Shown piece after piece: positions 1 to 9,580 of a stretch of 45,020 nt of DNA (position 1 is the first letter of the stretch; each line of letters opens with the position of its first letter). The position numbers were made by a program, and so were the translations under genes. Origin of the DNA: Candidatus Saccharimonadota bacterium (lineage in GTDB: Bacteria; Patescibacteriota; Saccharimonadia; Saccharimonadales; JAICHO01); assembly GCA_025924835.1 (NCBI GenBank), contig JAICHO010000004.1, forward strand, positions 1 to 45,020. Reading direction: 5' to 3'. The notes beneath the pieces were generated by a model. The model did not search any database and was not told the DNA's origin. It saw nothing but the letters and a program-made list of their open reading frames with translations.

Positions 1-105
1 GTTATCGTAGAGACCCGCCCAATCAGCAAGCGCAAGAGCCACAAGCTTTCTCAAATCGTTGAGCGTGCCGGTGTTACCCACACCGAAAAGGAGACGGAAG
101 TATGA
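1..105 (+). CDS. rpsQ: 30S ribosomal protein S17 (C-terminal fragment, truncated by window start)
   Basis: Frame 1 reads [34 protein letters not shown], a S17-like C-terminus, directly upstream of and overlapping rplN (ATGA). Confidence 0.85.
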   Translation, partial: VIVETRPISKRKSHKLSQIVERAGVTHTEKETEV

Positions 106-470
106 TTCAACAAGAAACCCGTCTCGTAGTTTGTGACAACAGTGGTGCAAAAGAAATCCTTTGTATCCGTGTCCTTGGTGGTACGCGCCGTCGTTACGCG
201 CGCGTAGGGGATACAATAGTGGCTACAGTTAAAGAGGCCAGCCCGACAGGAAATGTTAAGAAAAAATCCGTGGTACGCGCTGTTGTTGTCCGCACTAGGG
301 ACGCCTTGCAACGCAAGGACGGGTCTGCAATCCGATTTGACGATAATGCGGCAGTTATTATTGGGGAAGATAAACTACCCAAAGCAACACGTATTTTTGG
401 CCCTGTTCCCCGCGAACTGCGCGATCAAGGTTATGCCAAGATCATTAGTTTAGCACCGGAGGTACTGTAA
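102..470 (+). CDS. rplN: 50S ribosomal protein L14
   Basis: [27 protein letters not shown]... typical L14; operon position. Confidence 0.98.
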   Translation: MIQQETRLVVCDNSGAKEILCIRVLGGTRRRYARVGDTIVATVKEASPTGNVKKKSVVRAVVVRTRDALQRKDGSAIRFDDNAAVIIGEDKLPKATRIFGPVPRELRDQGYAKIISLAPEVL

Positions 471-817
471 TGAATAACCTCCCCGCGGCTAAAACTATAA
501 GCAAAATTCGTCTTAAAAAAGGCGACACGGTCGTAGTGCTTTCGGGTAAGTATAAAGGCAAAACAGGCAAGGTCAGCGCCACGCATCCTAACCAGAATAA
601 AGTAACCATAGACGGTATAAATATCGTTAAACGTCACACTAAACCCAACCGTGCTTATCCGCAAGGCGGCATTATTGAAACGACCAAACCACTGTGGGCA
701 AGTAAGGTAGCTATCTATGAACCTACTACCAAAAAACCAACTAAAATCGGCTACAAGCTTGATAAAGATGGTAAAAAGATGCGGATCTATAAGTCCACTG
801 GCAAGGAGATGAAGTAA
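470..817 (+). CDS. rplX: 50S ribosomal protein L24
   Basis: KKGDTVVVLSGKYKGKTGKV KOW motif; operon position. Confidence 0.96.
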   Translation: MNNLPAAKTISKIRLKKGDTVVVLSGKYKGKTGKVSATHPNQNKVTIDGINIVKRHTKPNRAYPQGGIIETTKPLWASKVAIYEPTTKKPTKIGYKLDKDGKKMRIYKSTGKEMK

Positions 818-1428
818 TGGTAGATACAGCCTTAAAGGCACGAAGTCCTAAAAAAGCTGCCATAACCAATCAAGGCAATGCTCGACTTAAGGTATTATAT
901 AACCAACAGTACGTCAAAGAATTGATAGATGAATTAGGGTTAATTAATCCTAATCAAGTACCGCGTCTTGAAAAAGTCGTCATAAACATTGGCTTGGGAA
1001 AGGCTAAAGACGATAAAAAAGTCATGGAAACGGCGGCCAATACACTAAAGAAAATTACCGGGCAACAACCAATTGATACCATCTCAAAACTGTCAATTGC
1101 AGGCTTCAAATTACGTGAAGGTACGAAGATTGGGCTTAAAGTCACACTACGCGGCGAAAAAATGTATGAATTTACCGATCGCTTAATAAATATCGTCCTG
1201 CCACGGCTACGCGACTTTCATGGTGTTAAGGCGAAGGCCTTTGATAAATCAGGTAATTACAGTATCGGGTTAACCGACCAATCAGTGTTCCCTGAGTTAA
1301 CATTTGAAGAAACAACTACGGCGCACGGATTGCAAGCAGTGTTTGTAATCCGGTGTCATGAGCAAAGCCACGCTAAAGCACTGCTGACCAAATTTGGAAT
1401 GCCATTTGATAAGAAGGAGACAAAATAA
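817..1428 (+). CDS. rplE: 50S ribosomal protein L5
   Basis: [15 protein letters not shown]...; L5 signature; operon position. Confidence 0.97.
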   Translation: MVDTALKARSPKKAAITNQGNARLKVLYNQQYVKELIDELGLINPNQVPRLEKVVINIGLGKAKDDKKVMETAANTLKKITGQQPIDTISKLSIAGFKLREGTKIGLKVTLRGEKMYEFTDRLINIVLPRLRDFHGVKAKAFDKSGNYSIGLTDQSVFPELTFEETTTAHGLQAVFVIRCHEQSHAKALLTKFGMPFDKKETK

Positions 1429-1697
1429 TGGCCAAGAAATCTATGATAGCTAGAGATGAAAAACGAAAACGGATGATCTTACAATATGCCGCTAAACGCG
1501 CCGAGCTCAAGGCTATGGGCGATCGGGTAGGTTTGCACCTGTTGCCACGCAATAGCTCCCCGACTCGTCATAAAAACCGCTGCTCCGAAACAGGCAGACC
1601 GCGTGCGTATATGCGACAATTCGGCTTGAACCGTTTATCATTCCGGGAACACGCTTCTAAAGGCGAAATCCCGGGCGTAACTAAGGCTAGTTGGTAG
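1428..1697 (+). CDS. rpsN: 30S ribosomal protein S14 (long, Zn-independent form)
   Basis: [16 protein letters not shown]...[39 protein letters not shown]. Confidence 0.97.
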   Translation: MAKKSMIARDEKRKRMILQYAAKRAELKAMGDRVGLHLLPRNSSPTRHKNRCSETGRPRAYMRQFGLNRLSFREHASKGEIPGVTKASW

Positions 1698-1708
1698 AAA
1701 GGAGCATT

Positions 1709-2110
1709 ATGTCTGTAGTTTCAACTGATCCAATAGCCGATATGCTTACACGAATCCGAAACGCCCTTGCTGTTAATAAGCAGGAAATCGTATTGCCTCA
1801 CTCCAAAGCCAAAGAAGCAGTTGCGCGTTTGCTTAAATCGTGTCAGTACATTGACGCCGTCAAAGTAACCGATGCCAAGATCGGCAAATCACTCACGCTT
1901 GTTCTGTATAGCTCTGATTCAAATTCCCGAATAACTGAAATTGTACGGCTTAGTAAGCCAGGACGCCGCTTGTATAGTTCCGCCGATAAAATACCGAGCG
2001 TTAAGCAGGGCCGCGGTATTGTCATCGTAAGCACCAGCAAGGGCATCATGACCGGCTATGACGCACGCAAACAGAAGGTTGGCGGCGAATTAATTTGTAA
2101 GGTCTATTAA
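1709..2110 (+). CDS. rpsH: 30S ribosomal protein S8
   Basis: MSVVSTDPIADMLTRIRNAL...; ATG at 1709 preceded by GAAAGGAG is a better start than the TTG at 1691. Confidence 0.96.
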   Translation: MSVVSTDPIADMLTRIRNALAVNKQEIVLPHSKAKEAVARLLKSCQYIDAVKVTDAKIGKSLTLVLYSSDSNSRITEIVRLSKPGRRLYSSADKIPSVKQGRGIVIVSTSKGIMTGYDARKQKVGGELICKVY

Positions 2111-2248
2111 ATGAATTTTCTTGTTACTCATCCTAGCGCAGTATATCTGGCAATTAATGCCATCCAACTGCTAACACAGGTAGCTATAGCAACGGCACTT
2201 ATACATATAGCGATGAGCCTCAGTAAATGTAATAAAAGAGAGAGTTAA
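2111..2248 (+). CDS. small hypothetical membrane protein (45 aa) between rpsH and rplF
   Basis: Uninterrupted ORF starting right after the rpsH stop: MNFLVTHPSAVYLAINAIQLLTQVAIATALIHIAMSLSKCNKRES*; hydrophobic helix then basic tail; fills the rpsH-rplF gap almost exactly. Confidence 0.5.
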   Translation: MNFLVTHPSAVYLAINAIQLLTQVAIATALIHIAMSLSKCNKRES

Positions 2249-2250
2249 TT

Positions 2251-2790
2251 ATGAGTCGTATAGGAAAACTACCGGTGGCAATACCGTCGGGCGTGACAAT
2301 CACTGTCGACCAAGACACTATAATTGTAAATGGCAGTAAAGGTTCTTTAACCCAGTTTACGATGCCAGGTCTCGGCGTAAAGATTGAAGACAATCAAATT
2401 GTAGTAAGTCGCGAGAACGATGAGCCTATGAACCGTGCCAAGCACGGACTCATGCGGGCCTTAATAAATAATATGGTAATCGGGGTTTCGACCGGTTTTA
2501 CCAAACAACTTGAGATTAATGGTGTTGGCTATCGTGTGGCCATGGCAGGGAATGGTCTTAAGTTGAACCTTGGCTTTTCACACGATGTAAACTATGCTCT
2601 GCCGGCCGGCATTACAGCCACCGTAGAACAGAATATAATCACGATTAGTGGTATAAGTAAGCAACAGGTTGGTCAAGCAGCAGCTGAAATTCGGGCGCTT
2701 AAGAAGCCTGAACCTTACAAAGGCAAAGGTATTAAGTATGTCGGTGAACGCATTATTCGTAAAAGCGGTAAATCAGGTAAGGACAAATAG
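2251..2790 (+). CDS. rplF: 50S ribosomal protein L6
   Basis: MSRIGKLPVAIPSGV...; KKPEPYKGKGIKYVGE motif. Confidence 0.98.
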   Translation: MSRIGKLPVAIPSGVTITVDQDTIIVNGSKGSLTQFTMPGLGVKIEDNQIVVSRENDEPMNRAKHGLMRALINNMVIGVSTGFTKQLEINGVGYRVAMAGNGLKLNLGFSHDVNYALPAGITATVEQNIITISGISKQQVGQAAAEIRALKKPEPYKGKGIKYVGERIIRKSGKSGKDK

Positions 2791-2793
2791 ACC

Positions 2794-3150
2794 ATGGAAA
2801 GACTTAAGCAAAAGGTACAAAATCTGGCGCGCCGAAAACACCGCGTACGTTCACGCGTTAGCGGAACGACTATACGCCCCCGTTTAACTGTATTCATAAG
2901 TAACTTGCATATTACCGCACAAATTATTGATGACGAAAAGCACAGCACATTGGTGTACGCTACGACGGTTGGCAATAAAACCGCAAGCGGCAACATGACT
3001 GAGCGGGCACAAGCAGTAGGGACAGATATAGCTAAGAAGGCAAAAACGGCAAAAATTTCGCGAGTTGTATTTGACCGAAATGGCCGCATTTATCATGGCC
3101 GCATTAAAGCTCTGGCTGAAGCAGCCCGAGCGGGAGGATTGGAGTTTTAA
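2794..3150 (+). CDS. rplR: 50S ribosomal protein L18
   Basis: RPRLTVFISNLHITAQIIDD... VVFDRNGRIYHGRIKALAEAARAGGLEF. Confidence 0.97.
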   Translation: MERLKQKVQNLARRKHRVRSRVSGTTIRPRLTVFISNLHITAQIIDDEKHSTLVYATTVGNKTASGNMTERAQAVGTDIAKKAKTAKISRVVFDRNGRIYHGRIKALAEAARAGGLEF

Positions 3151-3151
3151 T

Positions 3152-3724
3152 ATGGCTGAATTTGGACAAAACCAGGGACGCGATAATCGCCGCGGACGCA
3201 ACGATATGCCGCCAGAAGAAAAGCAATTTGACGAACGAGTCGTCCATATTGACCGTGTCGCGCGAGTTGTTAAAGGCGGACGGCGCTTCCGTTTCCGAGC
3301 TCTTGTCGTAGTAGGAGATCACAAAGGTAAAGTTGGTATTGGTATTTCAAAAGGTGCTGACGTAACTACGGCGGTCACTAAAGCCGTTGAAGTTGCCAAG
3401 AAAAATTTTGTTCAGATCCACCTAGTGAATGACACTATTCCCCATGAAGCTGAAGTCAAGGTGGGCGGCGCACGTATATTTATTAAGCCGGCCTCAGTTG
3501 GTACTGGACTTATCGCCGGTGGTGTCGTTCGTACTGTACTGGAAGTGGCAGGAATCCATAATGTTCTATCTAAATCCTTAGGCTCAACCAATAAGATTAA
3601 TACGGCGTACGCCACACTAGCAGCCTTACAAGCTGTTGAACATCCTGATAAGTGGATAACCAAGCAACGGCGCGGCACAAAGAAGACAGAAAATGTTAAG
3701 CAAAAAGCTGAGGTCGTATCATGA
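3152..3724 (+). CDS. rpsE: 30S ribosomal protein S5
   Basis: MAEFGQNQGRDNRR...ERVVHIDRVARVVKGGRRFRFRALVVVGD; ATG at 3152 in frame with the tracked ORF. Confidence 0.97.
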   Translation: MAEFGQNQGRDNRRGRNDMPPEEKQFDERVVHIDRVARVVKGGRRFRFRALVVVGDHKGKVGIGISKGADVTTAVTKAVEVAKKNFVQIHLVNDTIPHEAEVKVGGARIFIKPASVGTGLIAGGVVRTVLEVAGIHNVLSKSLGSTNKINTAYATLAALQAVEHPDKWITKQRRGTKKTENVKQKAEVVS

Positions 3725-4194
3725 AATATCACGAACTAATCATTACCGCCAATCATGGTGGTAAGCGAGTTGGACGCGGCATTTCTGCGGGGCAAGGGAA
3801 AACGGCGGGTCGCGGTACCAAAGGTCAAAAATCCCGTACCGGTAAAGGCCGTCGTCCAGGATTTGAAGGTGGGCAGAACCCACTCATGCAAAGATTGCCA
3901 AAGCTCAGGGGTTTCAGGGCGATCAACCCGGCAGCCGAAACTGTTTATACCGGTCAATTAAACGATCTTGGCGTCAACATAGATAACTTTACTTTAGCCG
4001 ACGCGGGTTTGGTATCGTCACCATATGTCCGGGTTAAGCTGATTGTTAAGGGTGACCTGAAAAAAAAGATGAATGTTAAATTACAGGCAGCGAGCATCAC
4101 GGCCACTGAAGCATTGCAAAAAGTCGGCGGTACATTTACTGCGACACCGCAGGTCAAACGTACTAGCCAAGAAAAGACCGACAAGCCACAATAG
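3721..4194 (+). CDS. rplO: 50S ribosomal protein L15
   Basis: KRVGRGISAGQGKTAGRGTKGQKSRTG...RPGFEGGQNPLMQRLPKLRGF. Confidence 0.97.
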   Translation: MKYHELIITANHGGKRVGRGISAGQGKTAGRGTKGQKSRTGKGRRPGFEGGQNPLMQRLPKLRGFRAINPAAETVYTGQLNDLGVNIDNFTLADAGLVSSPYVRVKLIVKGDLKKKMNVKLQAASITATEALQKVGGTFTATPQVKRTSQEKTDKPQ

Positions 4195-4249
4195 TCTTTC
4201 TGCAATTACAAACCACCATTCTTGATAAACTACCAATGCGTAGGGAGCC

Positions 4250-6055
4250 ATGGCAGTTAACTTTATTCAGTCAAAACGTGATAAGCAATTAACCCGCGAA
4301 ATCCATCGTATATTTTGGCGCGGTCATTTGCTGGATAAACCACGTTTATTCATAGGGCTTGTAGCACGAGTAATTGCCTTTAGCATCTACCATGTTCTAT
4401 TGCCTCTGATCAGCGCTTTTGGCGTACAAGCGATTTTGACCGGCAATATTACCCGGGTACATTATTATGCGCTAGTATTATTGTTGTTGTCGGCAGCTTA
4501 CTGTTTGTTTTTTACGATCGGGCAAACCATGATAGCCCGCGACGGTATTACGGCCCTAAAATATGTACAACAATTGGTATATGGTAACTTCCTGGAAAAA
4601 GATTACGAATTTTATAGTAATTCGTACATTGGCTCTCTGGGAGCGCAGGCAGCCAGGTTACGTGATGCGTGTAGTGCCTACGGAGAAATGGTTACCTTGT
4701 CCATCCCCAAACAAGCCACTATTGTCATTAGCTCTATAGCTGTTATAGCCTGGCAATCATGGCTTTTAGCAGGCATAACACTTCTCGCTATGCTTGTCAT
4801 TCTCAGCTTTACGCTTGTAACAAGTACCTGGAGACTTAAATATAGGCGCCAAACCAGCGAAGCCAGCAGCCGAGTAGCTTCGCAAATCGGCGATGCCTTA
4901 ACGCACGCCCAGGCTGTTAAGAGCTTCGCGAATGAAGCTAAGGAAAAAGAAGGGCTTAAGCGGCCATTAGAGACCTTCGGCGAGGTTCAGTATAGGTCAT
5001 GGATGGCGGCTGTACCGGCTGATAATGGCAGAATGCTCTTAGCTTCTGCCACAACGGCGGTGTTGCTTATTGTTTCGGCGCGGCTGTATCAACAGCACGC
5101 TATAACAATTATAATCGTCGTTTTAATTCAGTTGTACGTCATTAAGCTGGTCGCTGCGACTATCGATATTGCTGAAATTATCAAGCGCTACGAGGAAATC
5201 ATGGGGATGGCATATGAGCCAGTAAAGACCATGTTGTTAAAACCAACAGTTAACGACCCTGTTAAATTTGCAAAATTGAACCTAAACGGCGACTACAAGC
5301 TGGAAATAAAAGACGTTACCTACCATTATCCGGACGCGGCGGTGGGTGATAATGCCATTAGTCAGCTATCGCTAATTGTAGAAAAAGGCGAAAAAATTGG
5401 TCTAGTGGGCTATTCCGGCAGTGGCAAAACCACACTAACCAAACTTATCTTACGCTTTATGGATGTAACGAATGGTTCCGTTGAGCTGGCCGGCACGGAT
5501 ATACGCAAACTTCGCCAACAAGAACTGCGTAATCTCATTGCGTACGTACCACAAGAGCCAATTTTGTTTCATCGAACAATAGCCGAGAACATACAGTATG
5601 GTAAACCGACAGCTACGCAGAAAATGATTTTAGATGCGGCGCAACAAGCCTATGTGGACGAGTTTGTAAGCACACTGCCAAAAAGGTATGAAACGCAGGT
5701 TGGCGAACGCGGCGTAAAATTGTCGGGCGGACAACGTCAACGCGTTGCGATTGCCAGAGCTCTTTTAAAAGACGCTCCCATTTTACTGCTCGATGAGGCC
5801 ACTAGCGCGCTGGACAGTAAAAGTGAGAAATTTATTCAAGACGCTCTCTGGAAACTTATGAAAAACAAGACCGCGCTTGTAATCGCTCATCGCCTCAGCA
5901 CCGTCCAGCGTATGGACCGAATTTTGGTAATGGACAAAGGTCGGATTGTCCAGTCTGGCACGCATGAAGAACTCAAAAGTCAGCCAGGTATATACGCCGA
6001 CCTCTGGGAGCATCAAAGCGGCGGTTATTTGGGCGGTAGTATACTTAATGCGTAA
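4250..6055 (+). CDS. ABC transporter, fused permease/ATP-binding protein
   Basis: N-terminal TM domain, Walker A GYSGSGKTTLTKL, signature LSGGQRQRVAIARALL, Walker B ILLLDEATSALD. Confidence 0.95.
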   Translation: MAVNFIQSKRDKQLTREIHRIFWRGHLLDKPRLFIGLVARVIAFSIYHVLLPLISAFGVQAILTGNITRVHYYALVLLLLSAAYCLFFTIGQTMIARDGITALKYVQQLVYGNFLEKDYEFYSNSYIGSLGAQAARLRDACSAYGEMVTLSIPKQATIVISSIAVIAWQSWLLAGITLLAMLVILSFTLVTSTWRLKYRRQTSEASSRVASQIGDALTHAQAVKSFANEAKEKEGLKRPLETFGEVQYRSWMAAVPADNGRMLLASATTAVLLIVSARLYQQHAITIIIVVLIQLYVIKLVAATIDIAEIIKRYEEIMGMAYEPVKTMLLKPTVNDPVKFAKLNLNGDYKLEIKDVTYHYPDAAVGDNAISQLSLIVEKGEKIGLVGYSGSGKTTLTKLILRFMDVTNGSVELAGTDIRKLRQQELRNLIAYVPQEPILFHRTIAENIQYGKPTATQKMILDAAQQAYVDEFVSTLPKRYETQVGERGVKLSGGQRQRVAIARALLKDAPILLLDEATSALDSKSEKFIQDALWKLMKNKTALVIAHRLSTVQRMDRILVMDKGRIVQSGTHEELKSQPGIYADLWEHQSGGYLGGSILNA

Positions 6056-6150
6056 CTTTTACATCACGTAAATGTTAGAAACTGTTAACCAAATCTTGTA
6101 TACTTAGTGACAGTTTTTACGGTTAACCATCAAAGAGAGATACTAAAGAT

Positions 6151-7641
6151 ATGAGTTGGAAAGTAATCTGGGCTTCCTTAAAGAGCAGTGATATGCGCAA
6201 GCGTATCTTAGCGGTGTTAGGCATGTTGCTAGTTTTCCGTATTCTGGCCCATATCCCCATTCCTTTGAGTAACCCGCAGACTCTGCGACAAGTTTTACAA
6301 AACTTGTTTACCAGTTCAAAGAATACTTCACTGCTGAGCTTTATAGACGTTCTATCTGGTGGTGCTTTAGCTAACTTTTCAATAATGTTGGTGGGGCTAG
6401 GGCCGTATATTAATGCTTCCATTATTATTCAACTATTGACCAAAGCTATACCGCAGCTGGAAAACCTTAATAACGAAGGCGAATACGGCCGGAAGAAAAT
6501 CAACCAATATACTCGTATGTTGACATTTCCGCTCGCACTTATACAGTCAGTCGGCGCTATATATTTGGTACGTGCCCAAGCCCAGCAAATTGGTGGCATC
6601 GGCGACATTACCGCCAACACCTCACTGTGGCAATGGGCGCTTATGGTGGCCGCGCTTACTGGTGGCGCCATGATTTTGATGTGGCTCGGCGAACTCATTA
6701 CGGAACAAAGTGTCGGCAATGGTATTTCACTTATTATTACCGTCGGTATTGTAAGCCGACTACCGGGTACTATAAGCAGTATAGTCACCTCAGTTGTTGA
6801 TAAGGGCAGTAAGCTGGTGGTATTTGGTAAAACGTTGCCCATTAATAAACAAGCCCTGATCTATGGTCTGATAATTGCAGCAGTCGTCATAGTGGTAACC
6901 ATACTTATAGTCAAACTGAATGAAGCAGCCCGCAATATAACCATACATTACGCCAAACGCGTTCAAGGTAATCGAACGTACGGCGGAGTAACAACCATAC
7001 TGCCGATAAAACTTATAACCGCCGGCGTTATCCCTATAATTTTTGCGGTCGCATTCCTGAGTGTTCCCAGTTTTGCGGGTCAGCTCTTCGCAGCGTCCCA
7101 CAGTATGCGCTTGCAGCATATAGGATCTACCTTAGTGCAGTGGTTTCAAACACCCAGTGCCAGCACGTTTGCGGCACCTGGTTGGACTCCATACATTTAT
7201 CCTATCGTTTATTTTGTGCTGGTATTTGTTTTTACATTCTTCTACACCAGTATTACATTTAATGCCAAGGAGATTGCCGAAAATCTGCAAAAGCAAGGTG
7301 GATTTATAGCTGACGTCCGCTCGGGGCTGCAAACTGAAAAGTACCTGTCAAAGATCGTAAACCGCCTAACACTGTTTGGTGCCATAAGTTTAGGCCTATT
7401 AGCATTGTTGCCCATCCTGGGCCAGGTATTCCTGAAAACCAATATTGCTATTGGCGGAACAAGTATATTGATTCTGGTATCAGTCGCATTAGAAACCCTC
7501 CGATCCATAGAATCACGTGCCCTGATGGTAACCTATGATCAATATGAGCAACCGGATTTCTTCTATGATAGCGATGCGCCCGCATTAGCTGCCACCGGCG
7601 CTAAACGCCTCCGGTTTTTGTCACGTAAAAAGCGAAAATAA
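6151..7641 (+). CDS. secY: protein translocase subunit SecY
   Basis: Multi-TM SecY-like sequence (RILAHIPIP..., GGYGRKKINQYTR-like, QGGFIADVRSG). Confidence 0.97.
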   Translation: MSWKVIWASLKSSDMRKRILAVLGMLLVFRILAHIPIPLSNPQTLRQVLQNLFTSSKNTSLLSFIDVLSGGALANFSIMLVGLGPYINASIIIQLLTKAIPQLENLNNEGEYGRKKINQYTRMLTFPLALIQSVGAIYLVRAQAQQIGGIGDITANTSLWQWALMVAALTGGAMILMWLGELITEQSVGNGISLIITVGIVSRLPGTISSIVTSVVDKGSKLVVFGKTLPINKQALIYGLIIAAVVIVVTILIVKLNEAARNITIHYAKRVQGNRTYGGVTTILPIKLITAGVIPIIFAVAFLSVPSFAGQLFAASHSMRLQHIGSTLVQWFQTPSASTFAAPGWTPYIYPIVYFVLVFVFTFFYTSITFNAKEIAENLQKQGGFIADVRSGLQTEKYLSKIVNRLTLFGAISLGLLALLPILGQVFLKTNIAIGGTSILILVSVALETLRSIESRALMVTYDQYEQPDFFYDSDAPALAATGAKRLRFLSRKKRK

Positions 7642-7669
7642 CAACACCTGGTTTAATCTGAAAAACTCC

Positions 7670-7699
7670 TTTACAAGCTCTTGACTTGTCTGATATACT
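7670..7699 (+). promoter_or_regulatory. candidate promoter for infA-rpmJ-rpsM...
   Basis: TTTACA-N18-TATACT upstream of infA. Confidence 0.4.
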
Positions 7700-7716
7700 T
7701 ATACCTTGTTATATCT

Positions 7717-7935
7717 ATGGCGAATAAAGAGGTAATCGAACTTGCGGGAACGGTGGTCGAGGCCTTGCCTGGAACCCAATTTCGTGTAGAACTCGAAAAT
7801 GGCCATAAGATCATAGCTCATGTCGCCGGAAAGATGCGAAAACATTATATTCGCCTTGTACCCGGGGATAGCGTAACGGTTGAGTTGACCCCTTACGATC
7901 TTACTAAGGGCAGAATCACCTATCGCAAATCGTGA
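7717..7935 (+). CDS. infA: translation initiation factor IF-1
   Basis: [72 protein letters not shown]. Confidence 0.97.
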   Translation: MANKEVIELAGTVVEALPGTQFRVELENGHKIIAHVAGKMRKHYIRLVPGDSVTVELTPYDLTKGRITYRKS

Positions 7936-8002
7936 ACATTTACACGGAATATAAATTTAAGCAGTGTGTCATTCACTGGGAACCCAAAGGAGAATGATCC
8001 GC

Positions 8003-8119
8003 ATGAAAGTGCGTGCTAGTGTCAAAAAGATTAGTCCTGACGATAAGATTGTGCGCCGCAAAGGGCGTATTTACGTTATAAACAAACTTAAGCCCAAGCA
8101 TAAGCAGCGGCAGGGATAA
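8003..8119 (+). CDS. rpmJ: 50S ribosomal protein L36 (cysteine-free variant)
   Basis: [38 protein letters not shown]; canonical L36 ends, Zn-binding Cys absent. Below the ORF-track length cutoff. Confidence 0.93.
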   Translation: MKVRASVKKISPDDKIVRRKGRIYVINKLKPKHKQRQG

Positions 8120-8124
8120 AGCAT

Positions 8125-8511
8125 ATGGCACGTATATCTGGTATAACCATTCCTGACAACAAGCAGATCAACGTATCGCTGACGTATGTGTACGGAATTG
8201 GACCAAAATCATCGTTTGATATATTAAAGAACGCTAACGTTGAACCAACTACGAGGGTCAAGAACTTGACCGATAGCGAGGTTGCTGCCATTCAGGATAT
8301 TATCAATGAAAAATACATGGTTGAAGGCGAGCTGCAACGAGTCGTGGCAACTAATGTGAAACGACTAAAGGATATCGGCAGTTACCGTGGTTTACGCCAC
8401 AAAAACAGCCTCCCCAGCCGTGGTCAGCGTACGCGTACAAATGCACGAACCCGCCGTGGCAAAAAGACAGCCGTAGGCGGCTCGCAACCTAAGTCAGCGT
8501 CGAAGACATAA
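8125..8511 (+). CDS. rpsM: 30S ribosomal protein S13
   Basis: MARISGITIPDNKQINVSLTYVYGIG...GSYRGLRHKNSLPSRGQRTRTNARTRRG. Confidence 0.98.
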   Translation: MARISGITIPDNKQINVSLTYVYGIGPKSSFDILKNANVEPTTRVKNLTDSEVAAIQDIINEKYMVEGELQRVVATNVKRLKDIGSYRGLRHKNSLPSRGQRTRTNARTRRGKKTAVGGSQPKSASKT

Positions 8512-8522
8512 GGAATAAATAT

Positions 8523-8936
8523 ATGGCAGAACCAACAACTACTACATCCCCATCCCCAGCTCCCAAGAAGAAGAAATCTAAGCGTTCAGTACCAACTGGC
8601 CAGGTACACATTTTGGCTACATTTAATAACACGATTATTACCTTTACCGACAACAATGGGGGCTCATTAGCCGCCTCGTCTGCTGGCGCCTGTGGATTTA
8701 GAGGCTCCAAAAAAGGCACCGCTTATGCCGCTCAGGTTGCTGCGGAAAAAGCCGGTCAAATCGTTAAACAAATGCACGGGCTGAATAAGGTTGACGTATA
8801 CATCAAAGGCATCGGGCTGGGCCGCGAAGCCGCTGTTCGCAGTTTGCAGAACCTAGACATTCACGTTGATTCTATTAAGGACGTAACTACCGTTCCGCAT
8901 GGTGGAGTACGCCCTAAGAAAGCTCGGAGGGTCTAG
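8523..8936 (+). CDS. rpsK: 30S ribosomal protein S11
   Basis: GQVHILATFNNTIITFTDNNGGSLAASSAGACGFRGSKKGTAYAAQ... Confidence 0.98.
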   Translation: MAEPTTTTSPSPAPKKKKSKRSVPTGQVHILATFNNTIITFTDNNGGSLAASSAGACGFRGSKKGTAYAAQVAAEKAGQIVKQMHGLNKVDVYIKGIGLGREAAVRSLQNLDIHVDSIKDVTTVPHGGVRPKKARRV

Positions 8937-8939
8937 CAT

Positions 8940-9560
8940 ATGGCACGCGATACCGGATCAATTGTAAAAATGAGCCGCCGAGAAGGCTACGCTTTGCACC
9001 CCAAGGCTCATAAAGCACTCGTTAAACGCAGTACGATGCCGGGCCAAGTCACAACTGGGCGTGGCTCACGCAACAAGGCAAGCCAATATTCATTGCAGCT
9101 GCGCGAAAAGCAAAAGGTCAAAAGATTGTACGGACTACTGGAACGGCAATTCGCGAAGCTTATGGCCGAGGCCTCCCGTAAACAGGGGCAGTCAGGTGAA
9201 TCACTGCTGCAATTTCTAGAGCTTCGCGCTGATAATGCCGTGTACCGGGCCGGTTTGGCGACATCACGGCGTGCCGCCCGTCAGCTGGTTACCCATGGTC
9301 ATTTTATGCTTAATGATCGCCGGGTTGATATACCGTCTATTCGCTTAAGAACCGGTGATGTTTTAGTTGTGCGGACGCACAGTAAACAAACTGAATACTT
9401 TAAGAAAATTGAGGATGTAAGCCCCGCCCCAACAAGTTTACCCGGCTGGCTTAAAACTGATCGCAAGAAACTGGCTATCACTATCACTGGCGTTCCAACG
9501 CGGGAAGAAGCAGAACCAGATATCAATGAGCAACTAATTGTTGAGTACTACTCACGCTAA
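8940..9560 (+). CDS. rpsD: 30S ribosomal protein S4
   Basis: EKQKVKRLYGLLERQFAKL... LELRADNAVYRAGLATSRRAARQLVTHGHF. Confidence 0.98.
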   Translation: MARDTGSIVKMSRREGYALHPKAHKALVKRSTMPGQVTTGRGSRNKASQYSLQLREKQKVKRLYGLLERQFAKLMAEASRKQGQSGESLLQFLELRADNAVYRAGLATSRRAARQLVTHGHFMLNDRRVDIPSIRLRTGDVLVVRTHSKQTEYFKKIEDVSPAPTSLPGWLKTDRKKLAITITGVPTREEAEPDINEQLIVEYYSR

Positions 9561-9580
9561 CCCGAGGAGGGCAATAACTT

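Noticed and set aside
431-841. Long antisense ORFs over ribosomal genes (e.g. 431..841 -, 9725..10240 -, 31620..32180 -)
   Set aside because: Opposite strand carries unambiguous conserved genes; these are shadow ORFs.
6084-6127. Complementary GTTAACC/GGTTAAC and AACTGT/ACAGTTTTT before secY, considered as a fifth attenuator
   Set aside because: Short, AT-rich stems with long loops and no convincing leader peptide.
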